DNA from: Montifringilla adamsi | Lineage: Eukaryota; Chordata; Aves; Passeriformes; Passeridae | Assembly (NCBI GenBank): GCA_017590115.1 | Contig: JAGGNK010003335.1 | Span: 14,900,779 to 14,964,778 of the forward strand | Length of the DNA: 64,000 nucleotides | Direction: 5' to 3' | In this document: positions 39,501 through 47,290 of the stretch, in pieces | How the letters are laid out: each line of letters starts with the position of its first letter | How positions within the stretch are numbered: position 1 is the stretch's first letter | The notes under the pieces: generated by a model | Database searches by the model: none | The model's input: the letters and a program-made list of their open reading frames with translations, nothing else | Told to the model about the DNA's origin: nothing | Position numbers and translations under genes: made by a program

Positions 39501-42424
39501 GGCTTCAGCAACCAGCACGAGGGGGAAAAGGGAAGTAAAACATGGAAAACAAAATCAATGACATTTTTATACACTGAGCGTATGAGCACCACAAGTGACA
39601 GACAGAGGGGGTGGAGGCTGCTCGCAGGCACCATTAAGATGCAGAATTCCAGCAGCTCTTTCTGGGAGCTCTGGGGAAGCACAGGCAGGTAAGTGGCCGT
39701 GCTGCAGCACCGACCTCGGCACACGGGGTGCCAGCTCGGGGCGATGCAGTGGGGTTTAACTGGAAGATCCAGCTCTTGTTGTCCAGACAAACGCAGACCC
39801 AGCCTTGAAACACTTCCCAAGGTCTTGGCACTCCATTCTGTAGCTGTGTCTCACGCTCGGGATATTCCCAAGGCGCTCGCTGTCGTCGGCTGCCGTCTGT
39901 GTGTCTCTGGGTTGCTGTTTGTTGCTGTGCTTGCACGTTGATAAGGTCTCTGGTTATGTCTTGCAGCCCTCAGAATCCAAGCCCAACGTCACCCCTGTCA
40001 CCGTCCTGGCCCATGTTCTCTGCGCCATCAAGTCCTATGCCCACCTCCTCTACGTCCAGCGACTCATCCCCCATCAGGTCTGTTGCACAATTCGCTTGGC
40101 TTTCTGTTGCTTTTGCTATTTCTGTTGAATTTCCCCAGTTTGCCCCCCACTTCACTTCCCTTTCCCTCAGCATCCTGCTTGAACCCTCCCAACGCAGCTG
40201 TCTGCACTCAGCAAGAGGGGAGCTTCCAAAGCCCCCTGCCCCGGGAGAGCCCCTTGGAACACCCTGCAGCCCCAGGTGAGGGGAGCAGGAGCTGTGCTCG
40301 GTGTCACTGCTGGGCTCAGCTCAGCTCAGTGCTGCGCTGGCTTTGCTCCGCAACAGGTAAGAAGAGTACTGCAAGGAGTAAAGGGCCTCTGGAAAGCTCT
40401 GCCAGCCCTGGTTTTCTGGCCACGGCCTCGTCTGGGATCCCAGGAGGGTGACGGGCACGGGGTAGCACGGGCTGCTCCCAGGCTAGAGGTCCTTGGGCAT
40501 TGCTGGGGCAAACCCTTCCTGGAAGCTGCAGATGAACCAGGACAGGATTCCCAGCAAGTCTGGGAGCAGTGGGTGAGGCTGAGCTGTGTGCCAGCCCCGT
40601 GGGGTCCCTCTGTGCCCTGGGGTGCCTGGCACAGAGCAGGCACTGCCCGGAGTCCTGTCGTGCCCTTGGCACCAGCGATGCCATCGTGCCCCGAGTGCAC
40701 TGTGGGCCTGGAAATTCCTTGTTTTCCACCTGATGGTCTCAAGCACTCCACATGAGCTGTGCCTCCCGGCAGTGAAGGACCCTCTGGAGTGGGAGGATTG
40801 TTTGCCCATCCTGGTTTTTAAGTGTTTGGGAGCTGCTCGTGTCAGGGAGCTGGAATTTGGAGAATAGAGATCTCATTTTGGGGCTCTCTTTGCAGCAAAG
40901 CCAAAGCCATTCCCAGCTCCTGGGCTTGGAGTTTGGTGTGAAGGGGAGCTGCTCTTGCCATGAAGGCTTGCTGCTTCCCTGGGCTCACCCAAGGAACTCA
41001 GGGGAACTTCAAGTCCTCAAAAAGATAAAAATTGGTAAAACCACTGATCTGAGAATGGTGACACCTTGTTCCCCACCCCAGCAGCTCCCAGGGGCACTCA
41101 TCACTTCCCTTGGCCATGTCACAGCTGAGCAGCAGTGCTGGATGTGTCTGGCTGCTCGAATGGCCAGGGCCTGGCTGGGCTGTCACTGTCACTGTCACTG
41201 CAGCCTGGCAGTGTCCCAGCTTTCCACCAGCCCTGCTCCAGCCCAAAGCTGGGGAGGATGGGTGGGGATTCCAGGTGCAGGGGCAGCTCTGTGTGCCTGT
41301 GCTGTGCTGAAGAGCCCTGAGGTCCCTCATTTTCTGCTCTCTGCCAGCAGTTTGCTCCATTCCTGCCTCTCCCTGCTCCGATTCCCTCCCCTGCAGCGTG
41401 GGCACGCTGACACTTCCAGCAAAATCTAATGGCTTTTAAATCTTTTTTACCTTCTGGTACAGGCTCTAAAGAAGTGCAGCAAATTCTTCATGGACCTGCT
41501 TGTCTTTCTGTTTAGAAATAACTTTCCCCAAGTGCTAATTCTTCCTTGTGAAATTCTCCTTGTGGTTGCAGCTGCACTTGGATGGGTTTGGCAGAGGGGC
41601 CAGGGCAGAGGGTCACTGCCAGCACCTGCTGCCACCTTTGCTCTGTGCCAGCCTCTGGTCAGTGGTGGCACCCAGATACAGAACATTCCAGCCTAGAGGA
41701 GATGAGGGGACCCCTGGCTTGGGCTGGTGCTGTTTGGGCACCAGTGTGGGCTCCAGTCCAGCTGGGCTCAGACTGGGATTTGCACTGGGGTGGAATGTGG
41801 CTCATCCCTCAGAGCCTTCAGCCTTTGCTGGTCTCCCTCCCTCAGGGCAGGGTAGCTGAGGTGCCAGCAGAGCAGCAGCCCAGCAGAGTGGCACTGTGAG
41901 GGCTGTGGTGTGTGTGTGTCCCCTGCCCACGGTGTGTGTGTCCCTGTGCCCACGGTGTGTGTGTCCCTGTGCCCACGGTGTGTGTGTCCCTGTGCCCACG
42001 GTGTGTGTGTCCCTGTGCCCACGGTGTGTGTGTCCCTGTGCCCAGGGTGTGTGTGTCCCTGTGCCCACGGTGTGTGTGTCCCTGTGCCCACGGTGTGTGT
42101 GTCCCTGTGCCCACGGTGTGTATGTCCCTGTGCCCATGGTGTGTGTGTGTCCCCTGCCCATGGTGTGTGTGTCCCCGTGCCCACGGTGTGTGTGCCCTGT
42201 GCCCGCAGTGTGTGGCTGTCCCCGTGCCCAGGGTGCCCCATGCCCGCGGTGTGTGGCTGTCCCCGTGCCCACGGTGCCCGTGCCCTCTCTTGCAGCTCCC
42301 CTCTGCGCAAGGCCCGCGCTCTCTACGCCTGCAAAGCCGAGCACGACTCCGAGCTCTCCTTCACGGCCGGCACCGTGTTCGACAACGGTGAGTGCTGCTC
42401 CCCAGCCATGGCCCGCGTGCTGCA

Positions 42425-42458
<34 letters not shown>

Positions 42459-44095
42459 TCCTGTGAGCTCAGGGCAGGCCCTGCTGAGCTGTGCCTGCCC
42501 GGCGTTGGCCGTTCCCGGAGCTGTTCTGTGCAGGATCTGATCCCGGACACCGGCACCAGCAACGCTCCGGGCAGCTGCTGCAATGGTTTGTGCAGGACAT
42601 GGGAAAGCCACGTGTGCTTTTTCCCTGTGGATCTGAGAGCTGCAGCAGGTGGGCTTTGCTGGCTCAGACCACGCTAACGAGCACGGATTTGGTGTTTCCT
42701 GCACCAGGAGTTTGTGCCCCACGGAGCTGAGCAGCTCTGGCTTAGTCATAATCCCAGTGTAACGAAAAGACTTTTTACTACTTTCCAAGTCATTCTTGGC
42801 TTTTAAATGTTAAGCATTGTCATTTGGGAAGCTACTACCACATGCACTGTTTTTGCCCTGGGATATAGAGGCGAATACAGCAGAAAGGGGAGGAGAATGA
42901 ATACATGTGAATTAAAGACAATCCTTCTCCGAAGCAGCTCCATAGTCATCTTATAAATAAACATGATCTCCCCTCTGAGGGCCCGTGGGAATCAGAGCAG
43001 CCAGGAGGGGAACAAGTTTGAATTAAATACATTATGTTTGCTGATAAAAATCAATGGATTATTCAAGGGAAAAAGTACACAGCGTGTTCCAGTCACTCGG
43101 CAGCACAGCCGGGGTTCACGTTGGCTGGGGGATGTGAGGCAGGACCAGCCTGGCTAGGTGGGAGCCTTGCTGTGATCGAGGGCCTTTACAAACCCCAGCG
43201 AAGCAAAGGGGTCTTGGCAATACTTGGAGCCAGGTTTGAGTTTCTGTGAGGCTGCACGTGGCTGATCCAGCTGGGGTTTGGGGCTGCTGCTGCCCGCTGG
43301 GAGCAGCACCCACGTGGGCACAGTGGCACCTTGAGAGCTGCAGTTCCACTGACCAGACACGAGTGAGGGGGTGAGGCCAGACCTGCAGAGAGCCACAGGA
43401 GCCCCAGGAGCTGCAGGAGCTCTGGAGCTTCCCACCATCCTTGTGGGAGGGGGGATGTTCCTCTGCCTGCAGGCGTAACCCTGGCCTGCCTCCTGCAAAA
43501 TCAGCAAATTTTTTGGGAGCTGATTGAATAAAGAAAGGCTTTTGAGGACTGATCAGGTTTCTGGTTGCACACAGTCAGGTTGCAGGGTTGGCTTTCCCGC
43601 TGGGATTGTTCCCTAATGCAATTTCCCTCCCAGCCTGGGCCCAGGCCAAGGTGGGATGTGCAGTTTCCCTGTGATGGAGCTAACCATGCTCTCTCCAACT
43701 TCCAAGAAATCTTAGCTCAAATCCAGAGGAAGTTTTGAGCCCCTGTTTGTATCCCAAATGCTTCACTTCCCTCAGCCCAGCAGCCCCAGGGAATATTTGG
43801 AGCCTGCAGCTCAGCTGGAGAAGGAAAGGCCAAGGAGTGCCACGGGGAGCAGGCAGGGACAGAGCCTGAGCCCCTTGTGTGTCCACAGAATCATGGAATG
43901 GTTTGGCTCAGAAGGGACCTTGAAGATCACCTTTAACTCTGTTAGTTTCCTTCCTTAAAAATGAGCCCAGGTTAAGGTGTGACCTGCCCTTCCCCTGTCT
44001 CTGCAGTTCACCCATCCCAGGAGCCCGGCTGGCTGGAGGGGACCCTCAACGGCAAGACAGGACTGATCCCCGAGAACTACGTGGAGTTCCTATGA
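3425..44095 (+). CDS. ARHGAP26: ARHGAP26 (GRAF1), 3' part of the gene; coding exons listed separately
   Basis: Rho GTPase-activating protein of the GRAF family. Known for the family: an N-terminal BAR-PH module binds membranes, RhoGAP stimulates GTP hydrolysis by RhoA/Cdc42, and the C-terminal SH3 binds proline-rich partners such as FAK and dynamin. Seen here: nine exons with GT/AG junctions and agreeing phases encode the last 331 residues. Residues 1-137 of this part are the C-terminal RhoGAP and following helix, about 138-272 are a Ser/Pro-rich linker, and about 273-331 are the SH3 domain. The arginine finger and the BAR and PH exons are upstream of the window. The gene is convergent with NR3C1, as in mammals. 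The assignment rests on near-identity to human GRAF1 recalled from memory, not on a search. One exon is duplicated (see 5981-6086). Confidence 0.96.
3513..4582 (+). other. ARHGAP26: ARHGAP26 intron
   Basis: About 1.07 kb. Positions 4290-4480 are AT-rich with several TAATTA/ATTAAT motifs, possibly a conserved non-coding element. Nothing else recognised. Confidence 0.8.
4583..4641 (+). CDS. ARHGAP26: ARHGAP26 coding exon, RhoGAP LPGPLM loop
   Basis: A 59-bp exon after acceptor TTATCTTCCAG, with donor GTGAGT at 4642. It reads (R)[19 protein letters not shown] and carries one base into the next codon. The LP-P-L motif is the conserved RhoGAP loop that normally reads LPEPL. Phase joins both neighbours: AG|A encodes Arg on entry and A|AA encodes Lys on exit. 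Confidence 0.94.
4642..5312 (+). other. ARHGAP26: ARHGAP26 intron, containing start of the 661-bp duplication
   Basis: About 0.67 kb. From 4857 on, the sequence is the first copy of the tandem duplication. CTG/GCA-rich low-complexity sequence lies at 4700-4800. No gene. Confidence 0.8.
5313..5418 (+). CDS. ARHGAP26: ARHGAP26 coding exon, RhoGAP helix (duplicate copy A)
   Basis: A 106-bp exon with acceptor CCCCATGCAG at 5303-5312 and donor GTACGT at 5419. In the frame set by the previous exon it begins [20 protein letters not shown], then [14 protein letters not shown], the conserved RhoGAP 'LP..N...L..L..HL' helix. It ends with AA, which the next exon completes to AAG. An identical exon lies 668 bp downstream inside a tandem duplication. 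Since 106 is not a multiple of three, only one copy can be used in a functional transcript; sequence alone does not show which. Confidence 0.92.
5981..6086 (+). CDS. ARHGAP26: Duplicated ARHGAP26 RhoGAP exon (copy B)
   Basis: Base-for-base identical to the exon at 5313-5418, with the same CCCCATGCAG acceptor and GTACGT donor, 668 bp downstream. It would splice in frame from 4641 to 18344 as an alternative to copy A. If both copies were joined, copy B would be read in a shifted frame starting KTRESGVQG. The fourth codon of the exon at 18344 would then become TAA, truncating RhoGAP. Possible explanations are a mutually exclusive exon pair, a poison-exon arrangement, a recent polymorphic duplication, or misassembly of haplotypes. 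Confidence 0.6.
6236..6312. repeat. Purine-rich tandem repeat
   Basis: GAGGGAGGGATGAG units in a polypurine tract just after the duplicated exon copy B. Confidence 0.85.
7030..7235 (+). mobile_element. CR1-type LINE 3'-end fragment
   Basis: TGGCTGCCCCTGGATTCCTG, later GCTTTAAGGTCCCTTCCCAC, ending GGGATTCTGTGATT: the standard 3' end of avian CR1 retrotransposons. Truncated, no ORF. Confidence 0.85.
7615..8083. repeat. 26-bp minisatellite
   Basis: Unit starts GCCCTGATCCAGGAGCAGTG and ends CCCATT. About 14 full copies lie in the regular part, with diverged copies at the left edge. Because 26 is not a multiple of three, all three - strand frames are open, giving repetitive ORFs of 120-166 codons. 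Confidence 0.95.
8965..9030 (+). mobile_element. Short CR1-type 3'-end fragment
   Basis: CTTCCAGCCTGAACCAGTCT followed by GGGATTCTGTGATTA. Confidence 0.6.
10600..10672 (+). mobile_element. Short CR1-type 3'-end fragment
   Basis: GGACTTTAAGGTCCTTTCCA and then CATGATTCTATGAT. Confidence 0.8.
11755..11825 (-). mobile_element. Short CR1-type 3'-end fragment, reverse
   Basis: AATCACAGAAAGGTTGGGGT then GGAGGGACATTTAAAGG, the complement of the CR1 3' end. Confidence 0.75.
13500..13630 (-). mobile_element. CR1-type fragment, reverse
   Basis: Complement of the CR1 segment around GCACTGCCAAGGCCACCACT and CCAGGTGCCACATCCACATG. Confidence 0.8.
14541..14632. repeat. AT-rich microsatellite (TATATA/ACATAC)
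   Basis: Imperfect TA, TACA and ATAAA repeats. Confidence 0.8.
16341..16507. repeat. Minisatellite, 17-18-bp unit
   Basis: GAGGCTGTCCCCTCAGGT and GAGGCTGTCCCCCTGCT variants alternate. Confidence 0.85.
17280..17515. repeat. Minisatellite, about 39-bp unit
   Basis: Units contain CAGCAGTGCCCAGGGGCACA followed by a GGTGTCCCTGTGTCACT half, in about five imperfect copies. Confidence 0.85.
18344..18503 (+). CDS. ARHGAP26: ARHGAP26 coding exon, end of RhoGAP domain
   Basis: A 160-bp exon behind a long pyrimidine tract (18320-18341, ending TTTCCCAG), with donor GTAATG at 18504. It starts with the base that completes a Lys codon and ends on a full codon. It encodes [20 protein letters not shown] followed by PTLLRP, the invariant RhoGAP 'N.M...NL..VF.P.LLR' signature. 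It then encodes the C-terminal helix ending ENHEK. The conserved Asn of NLGVVFGP, which contacts the GTPase in the family, is present. Confidence 0.97.
18504..19864 (+). other. ARHGAP26: ARHGAP26 intron
   Basis: 1.36 kb. GC-rich patches at 19530-19580 and 19765-19800. No repeat family or gene recognised. Confidence 0.8.
19865..20003 (+). CDS. ARHGAP26: ARHGAP26 coding exon, start of linker
   Basis: A 139-bp exon, acceptor TTTTTAACAG, donor GTGAGT at 20004. It starts in phase 0 and ends with the first base of a Gln codon. The peptide begins [20 protein letters not shown] and continues with a [15 protein letters not shown] block that GRAF1 shares across vertebrates. This is low-complexity Ser-rich linker between RhoGAP and SH3. 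The exon is much more CpG-rich than its neighbours. Confidence 0.93.
20004..23558 (+). other. ARHGAP26: ARHGAP26 intron
   Basis: 3.55 kb. An AT-rich stretch at 21530-21640 contains ATTAATC/GATTATAG motifs. No gene or clear repeat recognised. Confidence 0.8.
23559..23712 (+). CDS. ARHGAP26: ARHGAP26 coding exon, Ser/Asn-rich linker
   Basis: A 154-bp exon, acceptor GGTGTTTTTTAG at 23547-23558, donor GTAAGT at 23713. It enters after one base of a Gln codon and leaves after two bases of a Leu codon. The peptide begins (Q)[18 protein letters not shown] and ends [10 protein letters not shown]. Ser/Asn-rich linkers ending in KP.RPNSL are characteristic of GRAF1 before its Pro/Ser-rich block. Several residues differ from human as I recall it, which is expected for a disordered linker. 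Confidence 0.93.
24396..24800. repeat. 32-bp minisatellite, about 12 units
   Basis: Unit joins CCCCTCCCAGAGCAGGG to ACACCGTCCTTGTCA. One unit near 24608 is shortened. Confidence 0.9.
27390..27600 (+). mobile_element. CR1-type fragment
   Basis: AGGGTGGGCAGCCCTGGCAC and GCCAGGCTGGACAGGGCTTG, typical of CR1 near its 3' end. Confidence 0.8.
28255..28375 (-). mobile_element. CR1-type fragment, reverse
   Basis: GGGACACCTTCCACTGTCCC and AAGCCCTGCCCAGCCTGGCC, complement of the CR1 3' region. Confidence 0.75.
29050..29215 (+). mobile_element. CR1-type fragment
   Basis: Ends GGTCATTTCCAGCCTAAATG and ACTCTGGGATTCTGTG. Confidence 0.7.
30725..30780 (+). mobile_element. Short CR1-type 3'-end fragment
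   Basis: TTGAACTTTATGATCTTGGA and GGTCTTTTCCAACCTTGATG. Confidence 0.8.
31377..31420. repeat. GACA-type short tandem repeat
   Basis: Imperfect GATGGACAGACAGGTGGACA units. Confidence 0.8.
32940..33175 (+). mobile_element. CR1-type fragment
   Basis: GGGAAGAAATCCTTCCCTGG through GTCTTTAAGGTCCCTTCCAG, with an internal (TTGG)n expansion at 33119-33141. Confidence 0.85.
35100..35290 (+). mobile_element. CR1-type fragment
   Basis: Same segment as 32940-33175: GGGAAGAAATCCTTCCCTGG to GGTTTAAGGTCCCTTCCAGC. Confidence 0.85.
38300..38362. repeat. Short tandem duplication
   Basis: CATCCCACACTGGCACACCA occurs twice within 63 bp. Confidence 0.75.
39967..40077 (+). CDS. ARHGAP26: ARHGAP26 coding exon, Pro/Ser-rich linker
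   Basis: A 111-bp exon, acceptor TTATGTCTTGCAG, donor GTCTGT at 40078. It completes the Leu codon and ends with AG of an Arg/Ser codon. It encodes [20 protein letters not shown] and then [16 protein letters not shown](R/S). The block is nearly identical to human GRAF1 from memory and is rich in SP/TP sites, so it is probably disordered and phosphorylated. The donor is weaker than the CAG|GTGAGG site 198 bp downstream, which fits alternative 5' splice-site use. Confidence 0.95.
40078..40275 (+). CDS. ARHGAP26: Candidate alternative in-frame extension or cassette of ARHGAP26
   Basis: Reading on through the 40078 donor stays open for 66 codons to a strong CAG|GTGAGG donor (gt at 40276). The 198-bp length keeps the same exit phase, so the SH3 exon would still join in frame. 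The extension starts [16 protein letters not shown]. The alternative insert of the long human isoform, as I recall it, starts SVAGFVWFSVA, which matches at 8 of 11 positions; the rest does not obviously match. A good internal acceptor (TTCCCTTTCCCTCAG, ending 40170) could instead define a 105-bp cassette at 40171-40275 in the same phase. No transcript evidence is available here. Confidence 0.4.
40276..42295 (+). other. ARHGAP26: ARHGAP26 intron before SH3 exon
   Basis: About 2.0 kb. It holds (GTCACT)n at 41181-41203 and the 23-bp TG-rich minisatellite at 41905-42290, which reaches almost to the SH3-exon acceptor. No gene. Confidence 0.8.
41905..42290. repeat. 23-bp TG-rich minisatellite abutting the SH3-exon acceptor
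   Basis: Unit GTGTGTGTGTCCCTGTGCCC plus ACG, about 12 copies plus diverged copies at the right edge. The last diverged copies run into the pyrimidine tract of the acceptor at 42295. Confidence 0.93.
42296..42387 (+). CDS. ARHGAP26: ARHGAP26 coding exon, SH3 domain N-terminal half
   Basis: A 92-bp exon, acceptor GCCCTCTCTTGCAG, donor GTGAGT at 42388. It begins by completing AG|C (Ser) and ends with one base of a Val codon. The peptide [20 protein letters not shown] continues to [25 protein letters not shown] is the classic SH3 opening: an ALY motif followed by the acidic RT loop. The acceptor lies directly behind a 23-bp TG-rich minisatellite (41905-42290). Confidence 0.97.
42428..42466. repeat. 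(CTGTCC)n short repeat
   Basis: CTGTGCCTGTCCCTGTCCCT and onward. Confidence 0.8.
43885..43945 (-). mobile_element. Short CR1-type fragment, reverse
   Basis: AATCATGGAATGGTTTGGCT then AGAAGGGACCTTGAAGATCA. Confidence 0.8.
44007..44095 (+). CDS. ARHGAP26: ARHGAP26 last coding exon, SH3 C-terminal half and stop
   Basis: An 89-bp coding part, acceptor CCCTGTCTCTGCAG, stop TGA at 44093-44095. It reads (V)[20 protein letters not shown] and ends [13 protein letters not shown] is the SH3 n-Src/distal segment, and G-IP-NYVE is the 3-10 helix with the conserved Pro and Tyr of the ligand groove. The C terminus ends with the SH3 domain, as in other GRAF proteins. Confidence 0.97.
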
Positions 44096-45592
44096 CTGTG
44101 GGGTGCACAGAGCCACTGCTGAGCATTCCATGGTATCCATGGCCAGTCCTGCAGGCCCCTGTGCCCTCTGCCACCGTGTGACCGGGCTGGGGACACCCCT
44201 GTGCCCGCTGCTGGACGTTTGTGCGCGTCGGACGTCGCCTCTCCTCCTGCTGGGCTGCGGGGGCTGCTCCTGGGGACACGGAGAGACTCCCCCAGCCCCG
44301 AGGTGGGGGTGCTTCCAGCCCACATCCCAGCGATGGAAAACCAGCCAAGGGACAGCCAAGTGCTCCGAGAGGCCGAGCTGAAGGCTGGGAATGCCCCGGG
44401 GGGTTCCCTGCAGGGGGACATTCCCCGGCTGGCACGGAGCCCAGGCCAGCAGGGTCCCACCCAGGAGAGTGCTGTGCTCCCTGCGCTTCCCTGCCGCCCC
44501 AGCGCAGCTCTCGGTGCTGCCAGGGAGGACCCCGAGGTCTGGGGCAGGGGAAGGGCTGGGGGCTGAGCCCCGTGGTGGCCCTGGCCGCTGTCCCCTCCCC
44601 GTGGCACCGCAGCGCCGGCTCTTGCGGGCGAGAGCGAGCCCCGGCTGGGCTCTGCAGGGCCCGGGGCTCAGCAGGCACCTGCTCCGTGGAGAGAGGATGC
44701 TTTGGACCAAACCTCTCAGACTCTTCTTTTTTATTTCCAGGATTTGGATTTTGTGGGCAGCCCCCGGTCTGTGGAGGTGAGCAGCCCGTGCTGCCCTCCT
44801 GCTGCAGCCCCCGGCAAAGCCCAGAGCTGTTGTTTGGCTGTTTGGTACCTGCCCTTCCCAAATCCCACTGTACAGACACATCCATGCTCCCACCAGCGCC
44901 CAGGCCCTGCTGGAGCTGCCTCTGCCTCTCTCCAGCCTTGTTCCCCAGGCCTCCCCTTGCTTGCAGCCTCGTCCGTGCCAAGTCTGCGCAGTGCTGGTTG
45001 TGCCAGGTGAATTATTTCCATCCTCGAGGGCCGTTTGCTGTTGGTGTGGCCAAGACGGGGCTGTGGAGAGCCAGGGAGGAGCGCTGGGGCTGCCCAGCCC
45101 TGCTCCTGCCTCCATGGACACGCCACAGGGCTGGGCAGGGCAGGCAGAGCCCTCGTGCTTCCAGGCTGTTCTGAAGGGGGAGGGTGGGGGGAGAGCCCTG
45201 TTTGGCTGCAGAGCCCGGATTTTGAGAGCTGGAATCATATTTTATAAAAAGAAAGTCTCAGCCCCCAGGCCGTGGCGCTGGGGATGGATGTCGTGGCTTT
45301 TTGTAACAGTTTTAAAGACTCTGAGTGACTGAATTGCTCTATGTGTCACTTTTTATTTTTGAAAGGATTAATGTATAAATAGAGTATCTTAAAATATTAT
45401 GAGGAAAAGATCTATATTTGATATTTTTAGAAGAGCTGTAAGGAGAGAAGCAAAGGACATGTGAAGCTGGTCACCAAGAGGCTCCAAAGCCCCCGACCCC
45501 CAGCCTGGAGCTGCTGCTTCCTTCCCTCCCTGGTGTCGTTTAGAGAGAAGGGAGCTGAAATTTCAGCCCTCTTCACGTTTTTGTCCTCAGTA

Positions 45593-45598
45593 ATTAAA
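45593..45598 (+). terminator. ARHGAP26: Possible proximal poly(A) signal ATTAAA of ARHGAP26
   Basis: ATTAAA about 1.5 kb after the stop codon, followed at 45605-45620 by T/G-rich CTTTTGTCTTGGGG, which could act as a downstream GU element. It is a variant signal, so weaker than the canonical one at 50849. Confidence 0.35.
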
Positions 45599-45934
45599 CT
45601 TCCTGGGCTTTTGTCTTGGGGAAAAAAAAGAGGAAAAAGGCAATAATTTTTCTTCCTGCTTTCCAGGGTGGGTGGCACAGCTCATTCCCATGGGATCACC
45701 CCCTCTCCATTGCACTCTGACCCCTTGGGGAGCACTGGGCCCCTCACAGGCTGGTGTGGTTTGGGCAGGGGTGAGGTCCCCACACTGCCTCGTGGTCTCT
45801 GCTCTGAGGTGTTGGGTGCAGAGGGCCAGTGTTTGTAGGGATAAAATCCGGAGTTCCCCCAGCACGCTGCTGGTTCATCTCCATCCTTGGATTTTATAGC
45901 CAACTTTTGTGCTATTTCTTGGCTTTCCTGAGGC

Positions 45935-46040
45935 CAGGATGAGGCCAGGCTTTATCCAGCCCTGGCATCAGAAGGGGCTGGGCTGCATCCAGCCTTGGCT
46001 TAGGCTGAGGCCAGGCTTTATCCAGCCCCAGCATCGCTCT
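45935..46040. repeat. Imperfect tandem duplication, about 65 bp
   Basis: GAGGCCAGGCTTTATCCAGC occurs twice, each time followed by a C-rich CAT end. Confidence 0.75.
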
Positions 46041-46909
46041 GGGGCCGTGTGAGAGCCCCTCCTGGGGCTGGGACAGGGGTGGGGAGGGCTGATGGAAAGG
46101 ATTAAAAAAATCCTTAATACTTCCTCTGTCAGCACCGTTTGTGTTTGTCACTGTCCTGTGCTCCCTCCTGCCTTCCTGGGGTGCTGGGGAGGAATGGGAA
46201 CTGCAAACCTGCCAAGAGCCCCCGTTATTTGGGCATTATTTGGGGACAGGGTGTCTGGGGACCTGCTTAGCAATGCTGTGTGGGCAGCAGCACCAGGCTG
46301 CTCCCACCGTGTCCCCACTGAACCTTTCCATGCAGGGTCCTCCTTCAGCTCCTTGGACGCTCCAGTTACTCTGAGACCAGAGTAAATTCCTTTCCAGAGG
46401 CACTTGGGAGCTCTTGGATGTGCTACCTAGAGAGTTTCTGGGAACAAAAGTTCCACACACATGTATTTACGAGATGACTCCTGGAGGAAAGGAAATCAAA
46501 CCGAGGCAGAAGTTATTGCTCTTACAGGAGAGCCAGTGGAATATTTTTTTTTTAATTAAAATTTTCCAAAAAGAAAAACTTGTCTGGAACGCTTACTAAA
46601 TGTTCCCATTTTGGGCCAGCTTTAATACTGTAGTAAACACTGGTTTATTCCAAGAGAAATTAAAGGTAGGAAATATTTTTTCAAACCAGCCTGACACAGC
46701 ATTTGATGGTTAATATTAAACTCATCAGTAAAAATGAAAAGAAAGCTGGGTGGTGACACTGCCAGTGGGCAGAGCCTCTCCCGAGGCCCCTGGTCAATCA
46801 AAAAAAAGAGATGGTGCAGTGATGGCTGTGGGAGCTGACCTCAGAAGGGTCTCTTGGTGCAGCCCTGCCCTGTTTCACGTCAGTGGCCGATGTTCCACAG
46901 ACGCGCCGT

Positions 46910-47290
46910 GAGTTTGGGTTGGGTTTGGTGGCAGTTGGATTAACTGGGATGGGCTGGGTTTGGCGTTGGGTTGGGCTGGGTTTGGTGTTGGGCTGGGTTT
47001 GGTGTTGGGATGGGTTTGGCGTTGGGTTGGGTTTGGTGTTGGTTGGGCTGGGTTTGTTGTTGGGCTGGGTTTGGTGTTGGGCTGGGTTTGGCGTTGGGCT
47101 GGGTTTGGTGTTGGGCTGGGTTTGGTGTTGGGCTGGGTTTGGTGTTGGGCTGGGTTTGGCGTTGGGCTGGGCTGCGTTTGGTGTTTGGATATGGCTGGAT
47201 TTGGATTTGGGTTTGGGCTGGGAGTGGGTTGGGTTGTTGGATTAGTTGGGTTGGGTTGGGTTGGGTGTGGGTTGGGTTTGGTTTGCAGTT
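46910..47290. repeat. 17-bp G-rich minisatellite
   Basis: Unit GGTGTTGGGCTGGGTTT, about 15 copies, degenerating into GGGTT repeats at 47230-47275. The + strand carries dense GGG runs. Confidence 0.93.

Larger units (their letters stand above)
23713..39966 (+). other. ARHGAP26: ARHGAP26 intron (16 kb)
   Basis: Largest intron in the window; no coding exon recognised. It holds the 32-bp minisatellite at 24396-24800 and CR1 fragments at 27390-27600, 28255-28375, 29050-29215, 30725-30780, 32940-33175 and 35100-35290. A GACA-type repeat lies at 31377-31420, a short duplication at 38300-38360, and a CpG patch with ATGGCGGC at 24165-24260. The remaining sequence is unremarkable, with many chance ORFs. 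Confidence 0.8.
42388..44006 (+). other. ARHGAP26: ARHGAP26 last intron
   Basis: 1.62 kb. It holds a (CTGTCC)n run at 42428-42466 and a short CR1-like fragment at 43885-43945. No gene. Confidence 0.8.

Noticed and set aside
41802..42788. 328-codon - strand ORF ([14 protein letters not shown] repeats) and 214-255-codon + strand ORFs
   Set aside because: Translation of the 23-bp minisatellite plus the antisense of the SH3 exon. The only real coding part is the + strand exon 42296-42387.
44046..45238. 311- and 382-codon - strand ORFs and a 317-codon + strand ORF
   Set aside because: They lie over the last ARHGAP26 exon and the GC-rich 3' UTR. Composition-driven, without domains.
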